In this document: positions 1 to 8,553 of the stretch, one piece after another | Layout: each line of letters starts with the position of its first letter | How positions within the stretch are numbered: the stretch's first letter is position 1 | Origin: JALYRV01 sp035512575 | GTDB lineage: Bacteria; Acidobacteriota; Vicinamibacteria; Vicinamibacterales; SCN-69-37 | Reading direction: 5' to 3' | DNA length: 21,398 nt | NCBI GenBank assembly: GCA_035512575.1 | Contig: DATKDT010000107.1 | Location: 1 to 21,398, forward strand | Translations under genes and position numbers: made by a program | The notes under the pieces: generated by a model | The model's database searches: none | Told to the model about the DNA's origin: nothing | What the model saw: only the letters and a program-made list of their open reading frames with translations

Positions 1-863
1 CCGCCTGGCGGCGTGAACTTCACCGAGTTCGACAGCAGGTTCCACAGCACCTGCTGCAGCCGCTGCGGGTCGCCGGTGACGAGCCCGCTGCCTTCCGCGA
101 TCTCGATCGCGATCGCAACGTCCTTCGCCGACGCGCCCGGCTTGACGATCTCGACCGCCGCGTCGACGACCGTCCGCAGGTCGAGCGGCTCGACCTCGAG
201 GCGGAACTTGCCGCGGATGACGCTCGAGATGTCGAGCAGATCCTCGATCAGCCGCGCCTGGACGGTCGCGTTGCGCTCGATCGCCGCGAGCGCGCGCGCG
301 CGCGCCTCGGGCGACAGGCGGTCGCCGCGGAGCAGACGGCTCCAGCCGACGACGGCATTGAGCGGTGTGCGCAGCTCGTGCGACAGCGTCGCCAGGAACT
401 CGTCCTTCGCGCGGTTGGCCGCCTGCGCTTCCTCGCGCGCGGCCTTCTCGCGCTCGAGCAGCTGGCGCCGCGCCTCTTCCGACCGGTACAGCGCCAGCGC
501 GTGGCGCAGCGACCGCGACAGCCGCTCGGGCGAGAGCTGACCCTTGCCCAGGTAGTCGGCCGCGCCCGCCTTCATCAGCTCGACGGCCGTCTGCTCGTCG
601 CCCTGCCCGGTCAGCGCGATCACCGGCGTGCGGTTGCCCACCGCGCGGATCGAATGCAGCACCTGCAGGCCGTCGGTGCCCGGCAACTGGTAGTCGAGAA
701 TGACGCAGTCGAACTTCGTGTCGCGCAGCAGCGCGAGCGCCTCCTCCTGACCGGCCGCTTCCGCCACGTCGGCCTCCACGCCCGCCAGCGCGAGCGTCCG
801 CTTCAGCGCCAGGCGGTCGACGTCGTCGTCATCGACGATGAGGAGCTTGATGGGACCTTCCAC
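1..863 (-). CDS. Receiver-histidine kinase hybrid, partial (3' end outside window)
   Basis: A signalling protein with an N-terminal response-regulator receiver and a histidine kinase core behind it, probably cytoplasmic because no membrane segment is visible. The receiver covers about residues 5-125: acidic cluster DDDD at 11-14, phospho-acceptor D57 in ILDYQLPG, T85, and a GKG in place of the usual KP at about 106-108. A short coiled-coil linker (about 127-152) leads to a HisKA domain with H162 in SHELRTPLN, then the start of the HATPase with the N-box (NLLSNSVKF, about 275-283), where the window ends after 287 codons. The start is taken as GTG at 863, 17 bp after the stop of the preceding regulator; the Shine-Dalgarno signal is weak. 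The kinase is likely driven by phosphorylation of its own receiver or by transfer from the upstream pair. Further C-terminal domains cannot be excluded. Confidence 0.9.
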   Translation of the reverse strand, partial: MEGPIKLLIVDDDDVDRLALKRTLALAGVEADVAEAAGQEEALALLRDTKFDCVILDYQLPGTDGLQVLHSIRAVGNRTPVIALTGQGDEQTAVELMKAGAADYLGKGQLSPERLSRSLRHALALYRSEEARRQLLEREKAAREEAQAANRAKDEFLATLSHELRTPLNAVVGWSRLLRGDRLSPEARARALAAIERNATVQARLIEDLLDISSVIRGKFRLEVEPLDLRTVVDAAVEIVKPGASAKDVAIAIEIAEGSGLVTGDPQRLQQVLWNLLSNSVKFTPPG

Positions 864-880
864 GGCGATTGCTGCCCGCG

Positions 881-1300
881 TCAGGGCAGTTCCACGAGCG
901 TCCAGTACTTGTTGAGCGTGGCGGTCAGCTCCACGAAGTTGCTGAACGTCACCGGCTTCAGCAGGTACCCGGCCACGTTGAGGTCGTAGGCGTTGACCTT
1001 GTCCTCCTCGTCATTCGAGGTGGTCAGCACGACGACGGGCGTGTGGCTGAGCGCCGGGTCGGCGCGCAGGCTCTTGAGGAACTCGATGCCGTTCATCTTC
1101 GGCATGTTGAGGTCGAGCAGGATCAGGCGGCGCTCGTCGGGCACGCGCCCGTCGCGCAGCATGTCCAGCGCCTCGAGCCCGTTCTCCGCGACGTACAGCG
1201 GATTCATGATCTTGTTGCGCTCGAACGCCCGTTTCACGTTCATCTGATCGATCTGATCGTCTTCGACCAGCAGAATATGCAGCGGCTTCGCCGTCGTCAT
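881..1300 (-). CDS. Single-domain response regulator, Rcp1-like
   Basis: A 139-residue stand-alone receiver with no output domain. It shows the acidic pair D14-D15 in LVEDDQID, phospho-acceptor D63 in LLDLNMPKMNG, the conserved threonine region VLTTS at about 91-95 and K115 in LLKPV. The long insert between beta-2 and the phospho-site, and the NMPKMNG and TTSNDEED motifs, match the Rcp1 class that partners phytochrome-like and PAS histidine kinases. Its ATG overlaps the stop of the upstream histidine kinase by 4 bp (ATGA), which favours translational coupling and a cognate pair. The next gene downstream begins 17 bp later and carries both a receiver and a kinase, so this protein may relay phosphate from one kinase to the other. 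That relay is inference. Confidence 0.95.
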   Translation of the reverse strand: MTTAKPLHILLVEDDQIDQMNVKRAFERNKIMNPLYVAENGLEALDMLRDGRVPDERRLILLDLNMPKMNGIEFLKSLRADPALSHTPVVVLTTSNDEEDKVNAYDLNVAGYLLKPVTFSNFVELTATLNKYWTLVELP

Positions 1301-3255
1301 TCGTGCGTCTCCTCGCTCGTGGGCCACGTGAAGTGGAAGCGGGCGCCGGCGCCGGCCTCCGATTCCACCCAGGCGCGGCCGCCCTTGTTCTCGACGATTT
1401 TCCGCACGAGCGCCAGGCCGATGCCGGTGCCCTCGACCTTGTCGCGCGGGTTCAGGGTCTGGAAGATGCCCCAGATTTTTTCGTGATAGTCCTTCGCGAT
1501 CCCGGGCCCGTTGTCGGCCACGACGAACTCGTGGAACGCGCCGCCCTCGGTCTCCGTGGACGTGATCGTGACGCGCGCGTCGGCGCCGCCGGCGTACTTG
1601 AGCCCGTTGGTGATCAGGTTCAGGAACACCTGCTGCAGCGGCAGCCGCTCGGTGCGCAGCACCGGCATCGGGCCCGCGATCGCGATCACCGCGCCTTCGG
1701 GCGGCGAGGCGAGCTCGACGATGTCGTCGAGCAGGGCCTTCACGTCGATGTTCTCGGCCCCGTGCTTCGCGCGGCCGGCGCGCGAGTACGACAGGATGCC
1801 GTCGATCAGCCCTTCCATCCGGTGGATGCGGCCGCGCAGCAGCGCCAGGTACTCCTTCGTCTGGTCGTTCACGGCGCCGCCGAGCTCCTCCTCGATCCAC
1901 TGCGAGAGGTTGGCGATGCCGCGCAGCGGCGCCTTGAGGTCGTGCGAGGCGACGTAGGCGAACTGATCGAGCTCCTTGTTGTTGCGCTCGAGCGCGCGCG
2001 TGATGCGCTGCAGCGACGCGAGCGAGCGGCGCAGCGCCTCTTCGGCCTCGCGGCGCTCGGTGACGTCGAGCGAGACGCCGGCAATCCGGAGCGGGCGCCC
2101 GAAGTCGTCGCGCAGCATCGTGCCGCGCTTTTCGATCCAGCGCGTCGTGCCGTCGGGCGTCACGATGCGATGCTCGAGATGCAGCGGCGTGTGCTTCTTG
2201 AGCGTGCGCCGGATGCCGGCGCGGACGCGCGGCAGATCGTCGGGGTGGATGGGCGCCTCGAAGTCGGCAACCGCGCCGCCGAAGGTGCCCGGCTCGAGCC
2301 CGTGCATGCGCTCGAGCGGCGCGGACCACGTGATGGCGTCCGTCTCGACCTCCCATTCCCACGACCCCATGCGGCCCGCTTCGAGCGCCAGCCTGAGGCG
2401 CGCCTCGCCCTCCGCGAGCTCCGCCGCGTGGCGCTGCATCGCCCTCTGCGCCTGCACCTGCGCCGTGACGTCCACCGCGTGCAGCAGAATGCCTTCGACG
2501 CCGCCGCGGTCGTAGATCGGCTGGATGACGAAGTCGGAGTACACCTCCGCCTCCGGAAAGCCGTCCCCGTCGTCGTCGCGCATCGAGCGCGCCTGATAGC
2601 CGAAGTAGGGCTCGCCGGTGGCGTAGACCTCGTCCATCAGGTCGAAGAACAGATCGCCGACCGACGCCTCCTGGAACGCTTCCCGGATCGGAAGGCCGAT
2701 CACGTACCGGCTGCCGATGTTGTCCTCGAACCGGCGGTTGAGCATCTCGATCAGGTGATCGGGTCCCGTCGTGACGCAGATCATCGCCGGCGCTTCGCGC
2801 AGGATGCGATGCAGCCGCGCGCGATCGTGATCGGCCTGCTCGCGCTCCGACGCGGCCTGCCGCTCGGCGCCGACGTCGCGAAACGCGACGACCACGCCGC
2901 AGATGTCCCCGGTGTCGTCGGAGACGGGCGTGGCGATGTATTCGACGTGAATCGGCTCACCCTCGCGCGTCCAGAAGACGTCCTGGTCGATGCGCTCGGC
3001 CTGCCCGGTCGTGAGCACGCGGTGGATGGGGCAGTCCTGCAGGCGGTGCGGGCTGCCGTCGGCATGCGAGTGGTGCACGACGGCATGCTGCGGGCGGCCG
3101 AGGAGCTCCTGGGCGGTCCAGCCGAGCCCGCGCTCGGCGGCGGCGTTGACGAACGTCGTGTGCCCCTCGCGATCGAGCCCGTACACACCTTCGCCGAGCG
3201 CCTGCAGCAGCTGTGCTGCGTCAATCCCCGGTTCGTTTGCCAGCTCGCGCGTCAC
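1297..3255 (-). CDS. PAS-PAS-PAS sensor histidine kinase
   Basis: A soluble-looking sensor kinase of 652 residues from the chosen start. Three PAS-type modules lie at about 15-130, 145-267 and 285-400; the third ends in the PAC signature GVSLDVTERR. A HisKA domain follows with phospho-acceptor H438 in ASHDLKAPLR, then a HATPase with N-box FLNLITNGLKYA (about 543-554), G1 DNGPGIA (about 581-587) and G2 GTGIGLAL (about 610-617). The sequence around H438 is the form seen in phytochrome-type kinases paired with Rcp1-like regulators, and such a regulator follows with an ATGA overlap. The GTG at 3255 was chosen because GGAG lies 5 bp before it; the frame stays open to a GTG at 3309 with no visible ribosome site. 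No membrane segment or chromophore cysteine was identified, so the signal is unknown. Confidence 0.94.
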   Translation of the reverse strand: MTRELANEPGIDAAQLLQALGEGVYGLDREGHTTFVNAAAERGLGWTAQELLGRPQHAVVHHSHADGSPHRLQDCPIHRVLTTGQAERIDQDVFWTREGEPIHVEYIATPVSDDTGDICGVVVAFRDVGAERQAASEREQADHDRARLHRILREAPAMICVTTGPDHLIEMLNRRFEDNIGSRYVIGLPIREAFQEASVGDLFFDLMDEVYATGEPYFGYQARSMRDDDGDGFPEAEVYSDFVIQPIYDRGGVEGILLHAVDVTAQVQAQRAMQRHAAELAEGEARLRLALEAGRMGSWEWEVETDAITWSAPLERMHGLEPGTFGGAVADFEAPIHPDDLPRVRAGIRRTLKKHTPLHLEHRIVTPDGTTRWIEKRGTMLRDDFGRPLRIAGVSLDVTERREAEEALRRSLASLQRITRALERNNKELDQFAYVASHDLKAPLRGIANLSQWIEEELGGAVNDQTKEYLALLRGRIHRMEGLIDGILSYSRAGRAKHGAENIDVKALLDDIVELASPPEGAVIAIAGPMPVLRTERLPLQQVFLNLITNGLKYAGGADARVTITSTETEGGAFHEFVVADNGPGIAKDYHEKIWGIFQTLNPRDKVEGTGIGLALVRKIVENKGGRAWVESEAGAGARFHFTWPTSEETHE

Positions 3256-3335
3256 GTCAGCTCCGCCAACCCCGCCCACCAGATACACCCGTACCTGCAG
3301 GGGAACCACTATCGGTTAGCAAGTCTGCTGCCAGC

Positions 3336-4820
3336 TCACTGCTTCGGCTGTCGTGGCGAGAGGGTGCGGAGGGCGGCCCGGGTGGTGGCCGGTTCGATGA
3401 CAGACAGGCTGATGATCGACGCTATCCCCGACCCGAACAGGACCGCGGCGGCCCAATCGAGCCGGTCGGCGAGGGCAAGGCCCGACCCCAGCACACACGT
3501 GTCCAGCGCAAGCTCAGCCATCCACAACCGGCGCCCGACGGCATGGAGGTGGCGGCGCAGATCGGCCGGATGCTCGCGCGCGACGAAATCCACGTTCAGC
3601 CGCAGCGCCACGACAACGGTAGCGCCCGCCAGAGTGAGCAGAAAGAGCAGCGACCCCCAGGGCCGCCCGAACGCAGGTCTGGCAATCCACATCACGACGG
3701 GCATCGCCGCCGCGAGCGCCGACACGACACGCTGGTGCACCAGGAACCATCGCAGACTGCGCGCCGTCGGCGCCGGGCCGTCCGCGGGCGGAGGCGCGCC
3801 CGCCCCGAGCGCCGCCACGACGTCGGCGCCGCTTGCGAACCGTGCCGCGGGATCGGGCGACAGGCACCGCCGGACGATGGCGGCGACGCCGGCGGGGAGG
3901 TCGGGCGTGTCGTAGGCGGCGCGGCTCGACAGCGCGGCTTCGAGCATCGCGCCGCGATCGCCGGCGAACGGGTGGCGTCCCGTGGTCATCTCGAACAGCA
4001 GCACGCCGAACGCGAACACGTCGGCGCGCGGATCCGGCGGCTGGCCGCGCAGCTGCTCCGGCGCCATGTAGCCGGGCGTGCCGGCGAGCGCCTCGACCGG
4101 CGCCACAGGCGCGGTGCCGCGCCGCAGTTCCGCGAGGCCGAAGTCCAGAATCTTGACGGCGCCGCCGGCGCCGGCGATGACGTTCTCGGGCTTGAGGTCG
4201 CCGTGGGCGACGCCTTCCGCGTGCGCGGCGGCCAGGCCGCCGGCAATCGCCTGCGCGTACCGATCGAGATCGGTCCGCGCGAGCGGCCCGCGCGCCAGCA
4301 CGGCGCGCAGCGTCTCGCCGCGCACGAACTCGCTGATCAGGAACAGCTGCGTCTCGCCGAATCCGGCCGTTGACTCGCGCTCCTCGAGCGCGTACACCGT
4401 GGCAATGGCCGGATGCGAGAGCCGCGCGGCCATCCGCGCCTCGTGCTCGAGGCGCGCGCGCTGCGGTGCGCTCGCGCCCTCCGCCACGCACTTCACGGCG
4501 ACGTCGCGGCCGAGCCGCGTGTCGCGCGCGCGATAGACCACGCCCATGCCGCCGCGGCCCGCCTCCTCGAGGATTTCGTACGCGCCGATGCGCTGTCCCG
4601 GATAGAGCGTGTTGAGCACGAGGTCGGGTTCAGCGGCCGCAAGCGGCTCGCTGATGAACGCCGCGGCTTCGGCGCGGTCGTAGCTGCGCGCGAGCGCGCG
4701 CAGCTCCTCGAGCATCGCGGCGTCGCCGCCGGCTTCGCGTGAGAAGAACTCGTCGCGCTCGGCGGGGGGAAGGTCGAGGCCGCGCTCGAGGATGGCCGAG
4801 ACGCGCGCCCAGTCGCTCAT
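3336..4820 (-). CDS. Membrane-anchored Ser/Thr protein kinase (Hanks type, HGD catalytic loop)
   Basis: A 494-residue kinase. An N-terminal helical region (about 1-70) of the type common in acidobacterial and planctomycete kinases precedes the kinase domain (about 81-340). Visible motifs are the glycine loop GRGGMGVVYRA (88-98), VAVK with K110, the aC glutamate in EHEARM (near 127), HGDLKPEN (206-213), DFG (226-228) and APE (253-255). The usual HRD arginine is glycine, making this a non-RD kinase. After a proline/alanine linker (about 341-355) come four hydrophobic segments at about 365-383, 388-407, 433-453 and 456-476, in place of the WD40 or TPR repeats often found behind such kinases. The start overlaps the stop of the sigma factor gene by 4 bp (ATGA), so the two are very probably a functional pair. 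Confidence 0.94.
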   Translation of the reverse strand: MSDWARVSAILERGLDLPPAERDEFFSREAGGDAAMLEELRALARSYDRAEAAAFISEPLAAAEPDLVLNTLYPGQRIGAYEILEEAGRGGMGVVYRARDTRLGRDVAVKCVAEGASAPQRARLEHEARMAARLSHPAIATVYALEERESTAGFGETQLFLISEFVRGETLRAVLARGPLARTDLDRYAQAIAGGLAAAHAEGVAHGDLKPENVIAGAGGAVKILDFGLAELRRGTAPVAPVEALAGTPGYMAPEQLRGQPPDPRADVFAFGVLLFEMTTGRHPFAGDRGAMLEAALSSRAAYDTPDLPAGVAAIVRRCLSPDPAARFASGADVVAALGAGAPPPADGPAPTARSLRWFLVHQRVVSALAAAMPVVMWIARPAFGRPWGSLLFLLTLAGATVVVALRLNVDFVAREHPADLRRHLHAVGRRLWMAELALDTCVLGSGLALADRLDWAAAVLFGSGIASIISLSVIEPATTRAALRTLSPRQPKQ

Positions 4821-5341
4821 CGCAGCTCGCGGGCGAGCCAGGCGCGCGCGACGGCCCAATGCCGCTTCACGGTGGCCGGCGACATGTCGAGCTCCGCGGC
4901 GGTTTCCTCGACGCTCAGGCCGCCGAAGTAGCGGAGCTCGACGATGCGCGCGCGCGCGGGATCGATCGCCTCGAGCCGCTCGAGCGCCTGATCGAGGGCC
5001 TCGACGTCAATCGACCGCTCGGCCGTCTTGTCGGGCGCGAGCGACTCGTCGAGCGTCACGCGCGGCGCGACGCCGCCCCGCTTGAGCGCGTGGCGCGCGC
5101 GCGCCCGCTCCACCAGGATGCGCCGCATCACCGTGGCCGCGATCGCGCAGAAGTGCGCGCGGTTCTGGAAGACCATCGGCTTGTCGTGCAGCAGCCGCAG
5201 GTAGACCTCGTGCACGAGCGCCGTCGGCTGCAGCGACTGGGCGTCGCGCTCGCGGCGCAGATAGGAAGACGCGAGCCGGCGCAGCTCTTCGTAGACCGCC
5301 GGCAGCAGCGCCTCGATCTCCGGATTGGGCGGGCGGGCCAT
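4817..5341 (-). CDS. ECF-like RNA polymerase sigma factor
   Basis: A 174-residue sigma-70 family protein with region 2 at about 16-88 (ending in the IAATVMRRILVERARARH stretch) and region 4 at about 115-170, where ELRYFGGLSVEETAAELDM leads into the helix-turn-helix SPATVKRHW. It resembles the acidobacterial/planctomycete Sig-70_X6-like group (TIGR02999, assigned from memory). It would redirect RNA polymerase to a dedicated promoter set. No anti-sigma factor is adjacent; instead its stop overlaps the start of a Ser/Thr kinase gene, which is typical of ECF groups whose activity depends on kinase phosphorylation. That mode of control is known for related pairs and inferred here. The prolyl isomerase gene ends 19 bp upstream. 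Confidence 0.95.
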   Translation of the reverse strand: MARPPNPEIEALLPAVYEELRRLASSYLRRERDAQSLQPTALVHEVYLRLLHDKPMVFQNRAHFCAIAATVMRRILVERARARHALKRGGVAPRVTLDESLAPDKTAERSIDVEALDQALERLEAIDPARARIVELRYFGGLSVEETAAELDMSPATVKRHWAVARAWLARELR

Positions 5342-5360
5342 GCTGGCGTCAGGGGGAGTG

Positions 5361-5873
5361 CTACACCCGCTCTATCGTGACCTTCTCCATCACGACGGGC
5401 GTCACGGGCCGATCGTGGCGGCCAACCTTCGTCTGGCCGATCTGCGTGACGACGTCCATGCCCTCGACGACTTCCCCGAAGATCGTGTGCTTGTTGTCGA
5501 GGTGCGGCGTCGGCGCCAGCGTGACGAAGAACTGGCTGCCGTTGGTGCCGGGCCCGGCGTTGGCCATCGAGAGCAGGCCCGCCTTCGTGTGGCGCAGCGA
5601 CGGATGGAACTCGTCACCGAACTGATAGCCCGGCCCGCCGTAGCCTTCGCCGAGTGGATCGCCGCCCTGGATCATGAATCCGTCGATGACGCGATGAAAG
5701 ATGATGCCGTCGTAGAACGGCTTCTTCTCCTTCGCCTTCGTGCCGGGATGCGTCCATGCCTTCGTGCCCTCGGCGAGGCCGACGAAGTTGGCGACGGTGT
5801 TGGGCACTTCCTTCTCGAACAGCTTCACGGTGAAGCGGCCGAGCGTGGTATCGAAATGTGCGAGCGTGCTCAT
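5361..5873 (-). CDS. Cyclophilin-type peptidyl-prolyl cis-trans isomerase
   Basis: A 170-residue single-domain cyclophilin that catalyses cis-trans isomerisation of peptidyl-proline bonds during protein folding. Active-site motifs are intact: FHRVI with catalytic R61 (59-63), FMIQGGDP (66-73), the MANAGPGTNGSQFF stretch (about 103-116) and HLDNKHTIFG (124-133), where a histidine sits at the position occupied by tryptophan in cyclosporin-sensitive human cyclophilin A. There is no signal peptide, so it is expected in the cytoplasm. Length and architecture are normal for bacterial PpiB-type proteins. It sits 10 bp after the amidase stop, with AGAGG just before its ATG, and 19 bp before the sigma factor, so it is probably co-transcribed with both. 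Confidence 0.96.
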   Translation of the reverse strand: MSTLAHFDTTLGRFTVKLFEKEVPNTVANFVGLAEGTKAWTHPGTKAKEKKPFYDGIIFHRVIDGFMIQGGDPLGEGYGGPGYQFGDEFHPSLRHTKAGLLSMANAGPGTNGSQFFVTLAPTPHLDNKHTIFGEVVEGMDVVTQIGQTKVGRHDRPVTPVVMEKVTIERV

Positions 5874-5883
5874 GCCTCTGAGT

Positions 5884-7593
5884 CTAATTCACCTTCGGAT
5901 GCATGGCATCCCAATCCGTTGCCCGCTCGTACGCCAGCCCGATCCGCAGCATCGTCGCCTCGTCATAAAGCCGGCCCGTCAGCATCAGCGGACGCGGCCG
6001 TCCTTCCAGGAAGCCCGCCTTCATCGTCAGCGACGGATGCCCGGTGAGGTTCGTCGCGCCGAGGCTGGCGCTCTGGTTCGACGACAGGATCACGTCGCAG
6101 CCCTGCATGAGCGTGCCCCACTCGCGCATCATCAGCGTGCGCGCCTGCTGCGCGCGGATGTACTCGACGGCCGGCACGAAGCGCGCCGTGCGGAACGTGC
6201 CGGGCCAGGTGCCGAGACTTTCCTCGGTCAGTTCCCCGCCGGCGAGCCGGCGCGTGAGCTCGTCGAACGACGCGGCCGCTTCCGCGCTGAGGATGAAGTT
6301 GAGCGCGTTCGACGGGAAGTCGGGCAGCGACACCGGCTCCACCTGCGCGCCGAGCTTCCGGAACACGTCGACCGCGTCCATCATCAGCGCGTTCATCGCC
6401 ATGCGGTTCTTGCGCTGCTCCTCGTTCATCCGCTCGGGCACGTCCTCGATTTCCGATTTCACGTAGCCGATGCGGACGCGCGACATCGGCGTGTCGGGCG
6501 CCCACACGAACGGCGCGTCGACGACCGTGGTGTCGCGGCCGTCCGATCCATAGATCGCGTTGAACGCGATCGCGCAGTCCTCGACCGTCCGGCACATCGG
6601 CCCGATCTTGTCCATCGTCCAGCTGAGGGCCATCGCGCCGTAGCGGCTCACGCGGCCGTAGGTGGGGCGCAGGCCGACGACGCCGTTTTCGGCTGAGGGA
6701 GAGACGATCGAGCCGCGCGTCTCGGTGCCGAGCGCGAAGCCGACGAGCCCGGCGGCGGTCGCCGAGCCGGGACCGGCCGACGACCCGCTCGAGCTGCGCT
6801 CGACGTTCCACGGATTGCGCGTGCGGCCGCCGAACCAGTCGCCGCCCTGCGCGAGCGCGCCCATCGAGAGCTTCGCCACCAGCACCGCGCCGGCCTCGCG
6901 CAGCCGCTCCACGACGGTCGCGTCGTAGTCGATCACCTGGTTCTCGTAGGGCTTCGCGCCCCACGTGGTGCGGATGCCTTTCGTGGCGAACAGATCCTTC
7001 GCGCCCCACGGGATGCCGTGCAGGGGCCCGCGATAGCGTCCCGCGCGAATGTCGCGGTCGGCGGCCGCGGCCTGCTGCAGCGCGAGCTCCTCGGTGAGCG
7101 TGACGACGTTGAACAGCGCCGGGCCGTGCGTCTTGAGCCGCTCGAGATACATCTTCGTGAGATCGGTCGACGTGATCTCGCGCCGCTCGATGAGGCGCGC
7201 GAGCGCGGTGACCGGCCAGAACGCGACGTCCTCCAGGCGCGCGGGCTTCCGCAGCGCCGGCTGCCGCGACAGTCTCAGCCTGGCGTGCGGTGTCGACGCG
7301 CCGGTGGGCTTCCTGCCGGGCAGGTACGGCGTGAAATGCACGGCGGGCTCGACGCCGTTCGGAATGTCCATCTTGCGCAGCTGTTCGTACGCGTTGAGGT
7401 TGGTGCTCAGTCCGCGCCGCATCGCCTCCGCCTGCTCGTCGGTGAAGTCGATCCCGATGATGTCTTCGGCGCAGGTGATGGCCTCCCGGCTCACGCGCGG
7501 CGGCTGCTGCGGCTGCTGCGCCAGCGCGCGGGTGGACGCCCCCGCCGCGATCGCGGCGGGGAACAGGCTGAGAAAGCGGCGTCGTGACGACAT
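5884..7593 (-). CDS. Tat-exported amidase (amidase signature family)
   Basis: A 569-residue hydrolase of the Ser-cisSer-Lys amidase signature family. The N-terminus carries a twin-arginine motif (SRRRFLS, residues 3-9), a hydrophobic stretch and an ALAQ cleavage-like site near 26, so it should be exported folded. The catalytic Lys is K199 in GIPWGAKD, the cis-Ser is S271 and the nucleophile S295 in GTETRGSI. The 24-residue spacing between the two serines is the same as in GatA and FAAH. A leading region of about 120 residues, with IGIDFTDEQAEAM near 46-58, precedes the core and recurs in acidobacterial relatives as far as I recall. GatA activity is unlikely because the protein is secreted and no gatB or gatC is present; the substrate is unknown. 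Its ATG lies 1 bp after the stop of the upstream secreted protein, indicating tight coupling. Confidence 0.93.
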   Translation of the reverse strand: MSSRRRFLSLFPAAIAAGASTRALAQQPQQPPRVSREAITCAEDIIGIDFTDEQAEAMRRGLSTNLNAYEQLRKMDIPNGVEPAVHFTPYLPGRKPTGASTPHARLRLSRQPALRKPARLEDVAFWPVTALARLIERREITSTDLTKMYLERLKTHGPALFNVVTLTEELALQQAAAADRDIRAGRYRGPLHGIPWGAKDLFATKGIRTTWGAKPYENQVIDYDATVVERLREAGAVLVAKLSMGALAQGGDWFGGRTRNPWNVERSSSGSSAGPGSATAAGLVGFALGTETRGSIVSPSAENGVVGLRPTYGRVSRYGAMALSWTMDKIGPMCRTVEDCAIAFNAIYGSDGRDTTVVDAPFVWAPDTPMSRVRIGYVKSEIEDVPERMNEEQRKNRMAMNALMMDAVDVFRKLGAQVEPVSLPDFPSNALNFILSAEAAASFDELTRRLAGGELTEESLGTWPGTFRTARFVPAVEYIRAQQARTLMMREWGTLMQGCDVILSSNQSASLGATNLTGHPSLTMKAGFLEGRPRPLMLTGRLYDEATMLRIGLAYERATDWDAMHPKVN

Positions 7594-7594
7594 C

Positions 7595-8539
7595 CTATTT
7601 GCGCTCCTTGAACTCAGCGGGGATGGCCACGTCGGCAGCGGACGCCGACGCGTCGATGGTCAGCGTCTCGTGCGTCGACGCGAACACCTTGGTCTTCGTG
7701 CCCGGTTTCTCCTGGTTGCGGCGCATGAGGCGTCCGGCGAGGCCCCCGCCGCCGCCCTGATTCTGCGCCGCCGCCGCGGGGTCCTTCACCGCCTCGAGCG
7801 TCAGCGTGGTCATCAACGGCGTGCCCTGCAGCTTCGCGCCCTCCTTTGCCAGGCGCTCCTGCGCTTTCTGGAAGCCGGGATGCACGGCCAGCAGCGCCGC
7901 GAGCTGGCTGGCCGACATCGTGCCCATCTCGCCGTACACCTTTTCCGCGAACTTGCGATCGAACTCGTAGACCTGGTCGAGCGCCGCAATGCGCGGAGCG
8001 AGCCACATGTCGGACGTCAGCACGAGGCCGCCTGCTTCCTCGAGCGTTTTCCCCTTCTGGCGCATCGTCACGATCGCGAGCACCTGACGGGCGTTGTGGC
8101 CGGCCATCGATTTCGTGGCGCCGGTTTCCTTCACGTCGAGGTCGAACTCGTACTCGGGCCCGCCGGGCTCGTCGGGAGACTGGGTTTGCTCGCCGGCCTC
8201 CGCGGCCTCCTTCGCGGCCTCCTCCTTCGCCTCCTGGATCTCGCGCCGCAGCTGCTCGAAGGTCGTGACCGTGTAGGTCTTCCGCTTCGCGTCGATGTCG
8301 TAGATCTTCTCTTCGCCGAGATCGATGATCCGGCCGCTGCCGTCGGCGAGCGTGGCCTTGCGATCGCCGCGTACCGCCACCGTCGCCGTCTGCGGCTTCG
8401 AGCCGCCGAACATGCCGATCATGCGGCCGAGCATGCCTTCGAATTTGATCTGTGTGCGCGCCGTCGTTTTCACGTCGGCGCCGAGCGAAACCGTGGCCGC
8501 GGCCGCAAGCGCCGCGCTGAGCAGAATGGCTTTTCTCAT
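7595..8539 (-). CDS. Secreted protein of unknown function
   Basis: A 314-residue protein with a clear signal peptide (MRKAILLSAALAAAATVSLG, cleavage near residue 20) and no later membrane span, so it is expected in the periplasm. The first third resembles beta-strand-rich periplasmic proteins of the DUF4412 kind, with EEKIYDIDAKRKTYTV near 76-91; this is a loose impression, not a firm family match. A charged Ala/Glu segment (about 97-120), a mixed region (130-250) and a glycine/arginine patch (261-275) follow. The ATG at 8539 was chosen because it begins the signal peptide and follows GGGA; the frame stays open further upstream only through the tandem 7-bp repeat. It ends 1 bp before the amidase start, so it could be a partner, chaperone or lipid-sensing companion of that enzyme; none of these is shown. 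Confidence 0.85.
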   Translation of the reverse strand: MRKAILLSAALAAAATVSLGADVKTTARTQIKFEGMLGRMIGMFGGSKPQTATVAVRGDRKATLADGSGRIIDLGEEKIYDIDAKRKTYTVTTFEQLRREIQEAKEEAAKEAAEAGEQTQSPDEPGGPEYEFDLDVKETGATKSMAGHNARQVLAIVTMRQKGKTLEEAGGLVLTSDMWLAPRIAALDQVYEFDRKFAEKVYGEMGTMSASQLAALLAVHPGFQKAQERLAKEGAKLQGTPLMTTLTLEAVKDPAAAAQNQGGGGGLAGRLMRRNQEKPGTKTKVFASTHETLTIDASASAADVAIPAEFKERK

Positions 8540-8553
8540 GTTTCCCAACCCCT

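Noticed and set aside
1303..3915. A very long open frame on the plus strand antisense to the histidine kinase and kinase genes
   Set aside because: It is a GC-rich mirror frame of conserved minus-strand genes, rich in Arg/Ala with no domain, and its opposite strand has intact catalytic motifs.
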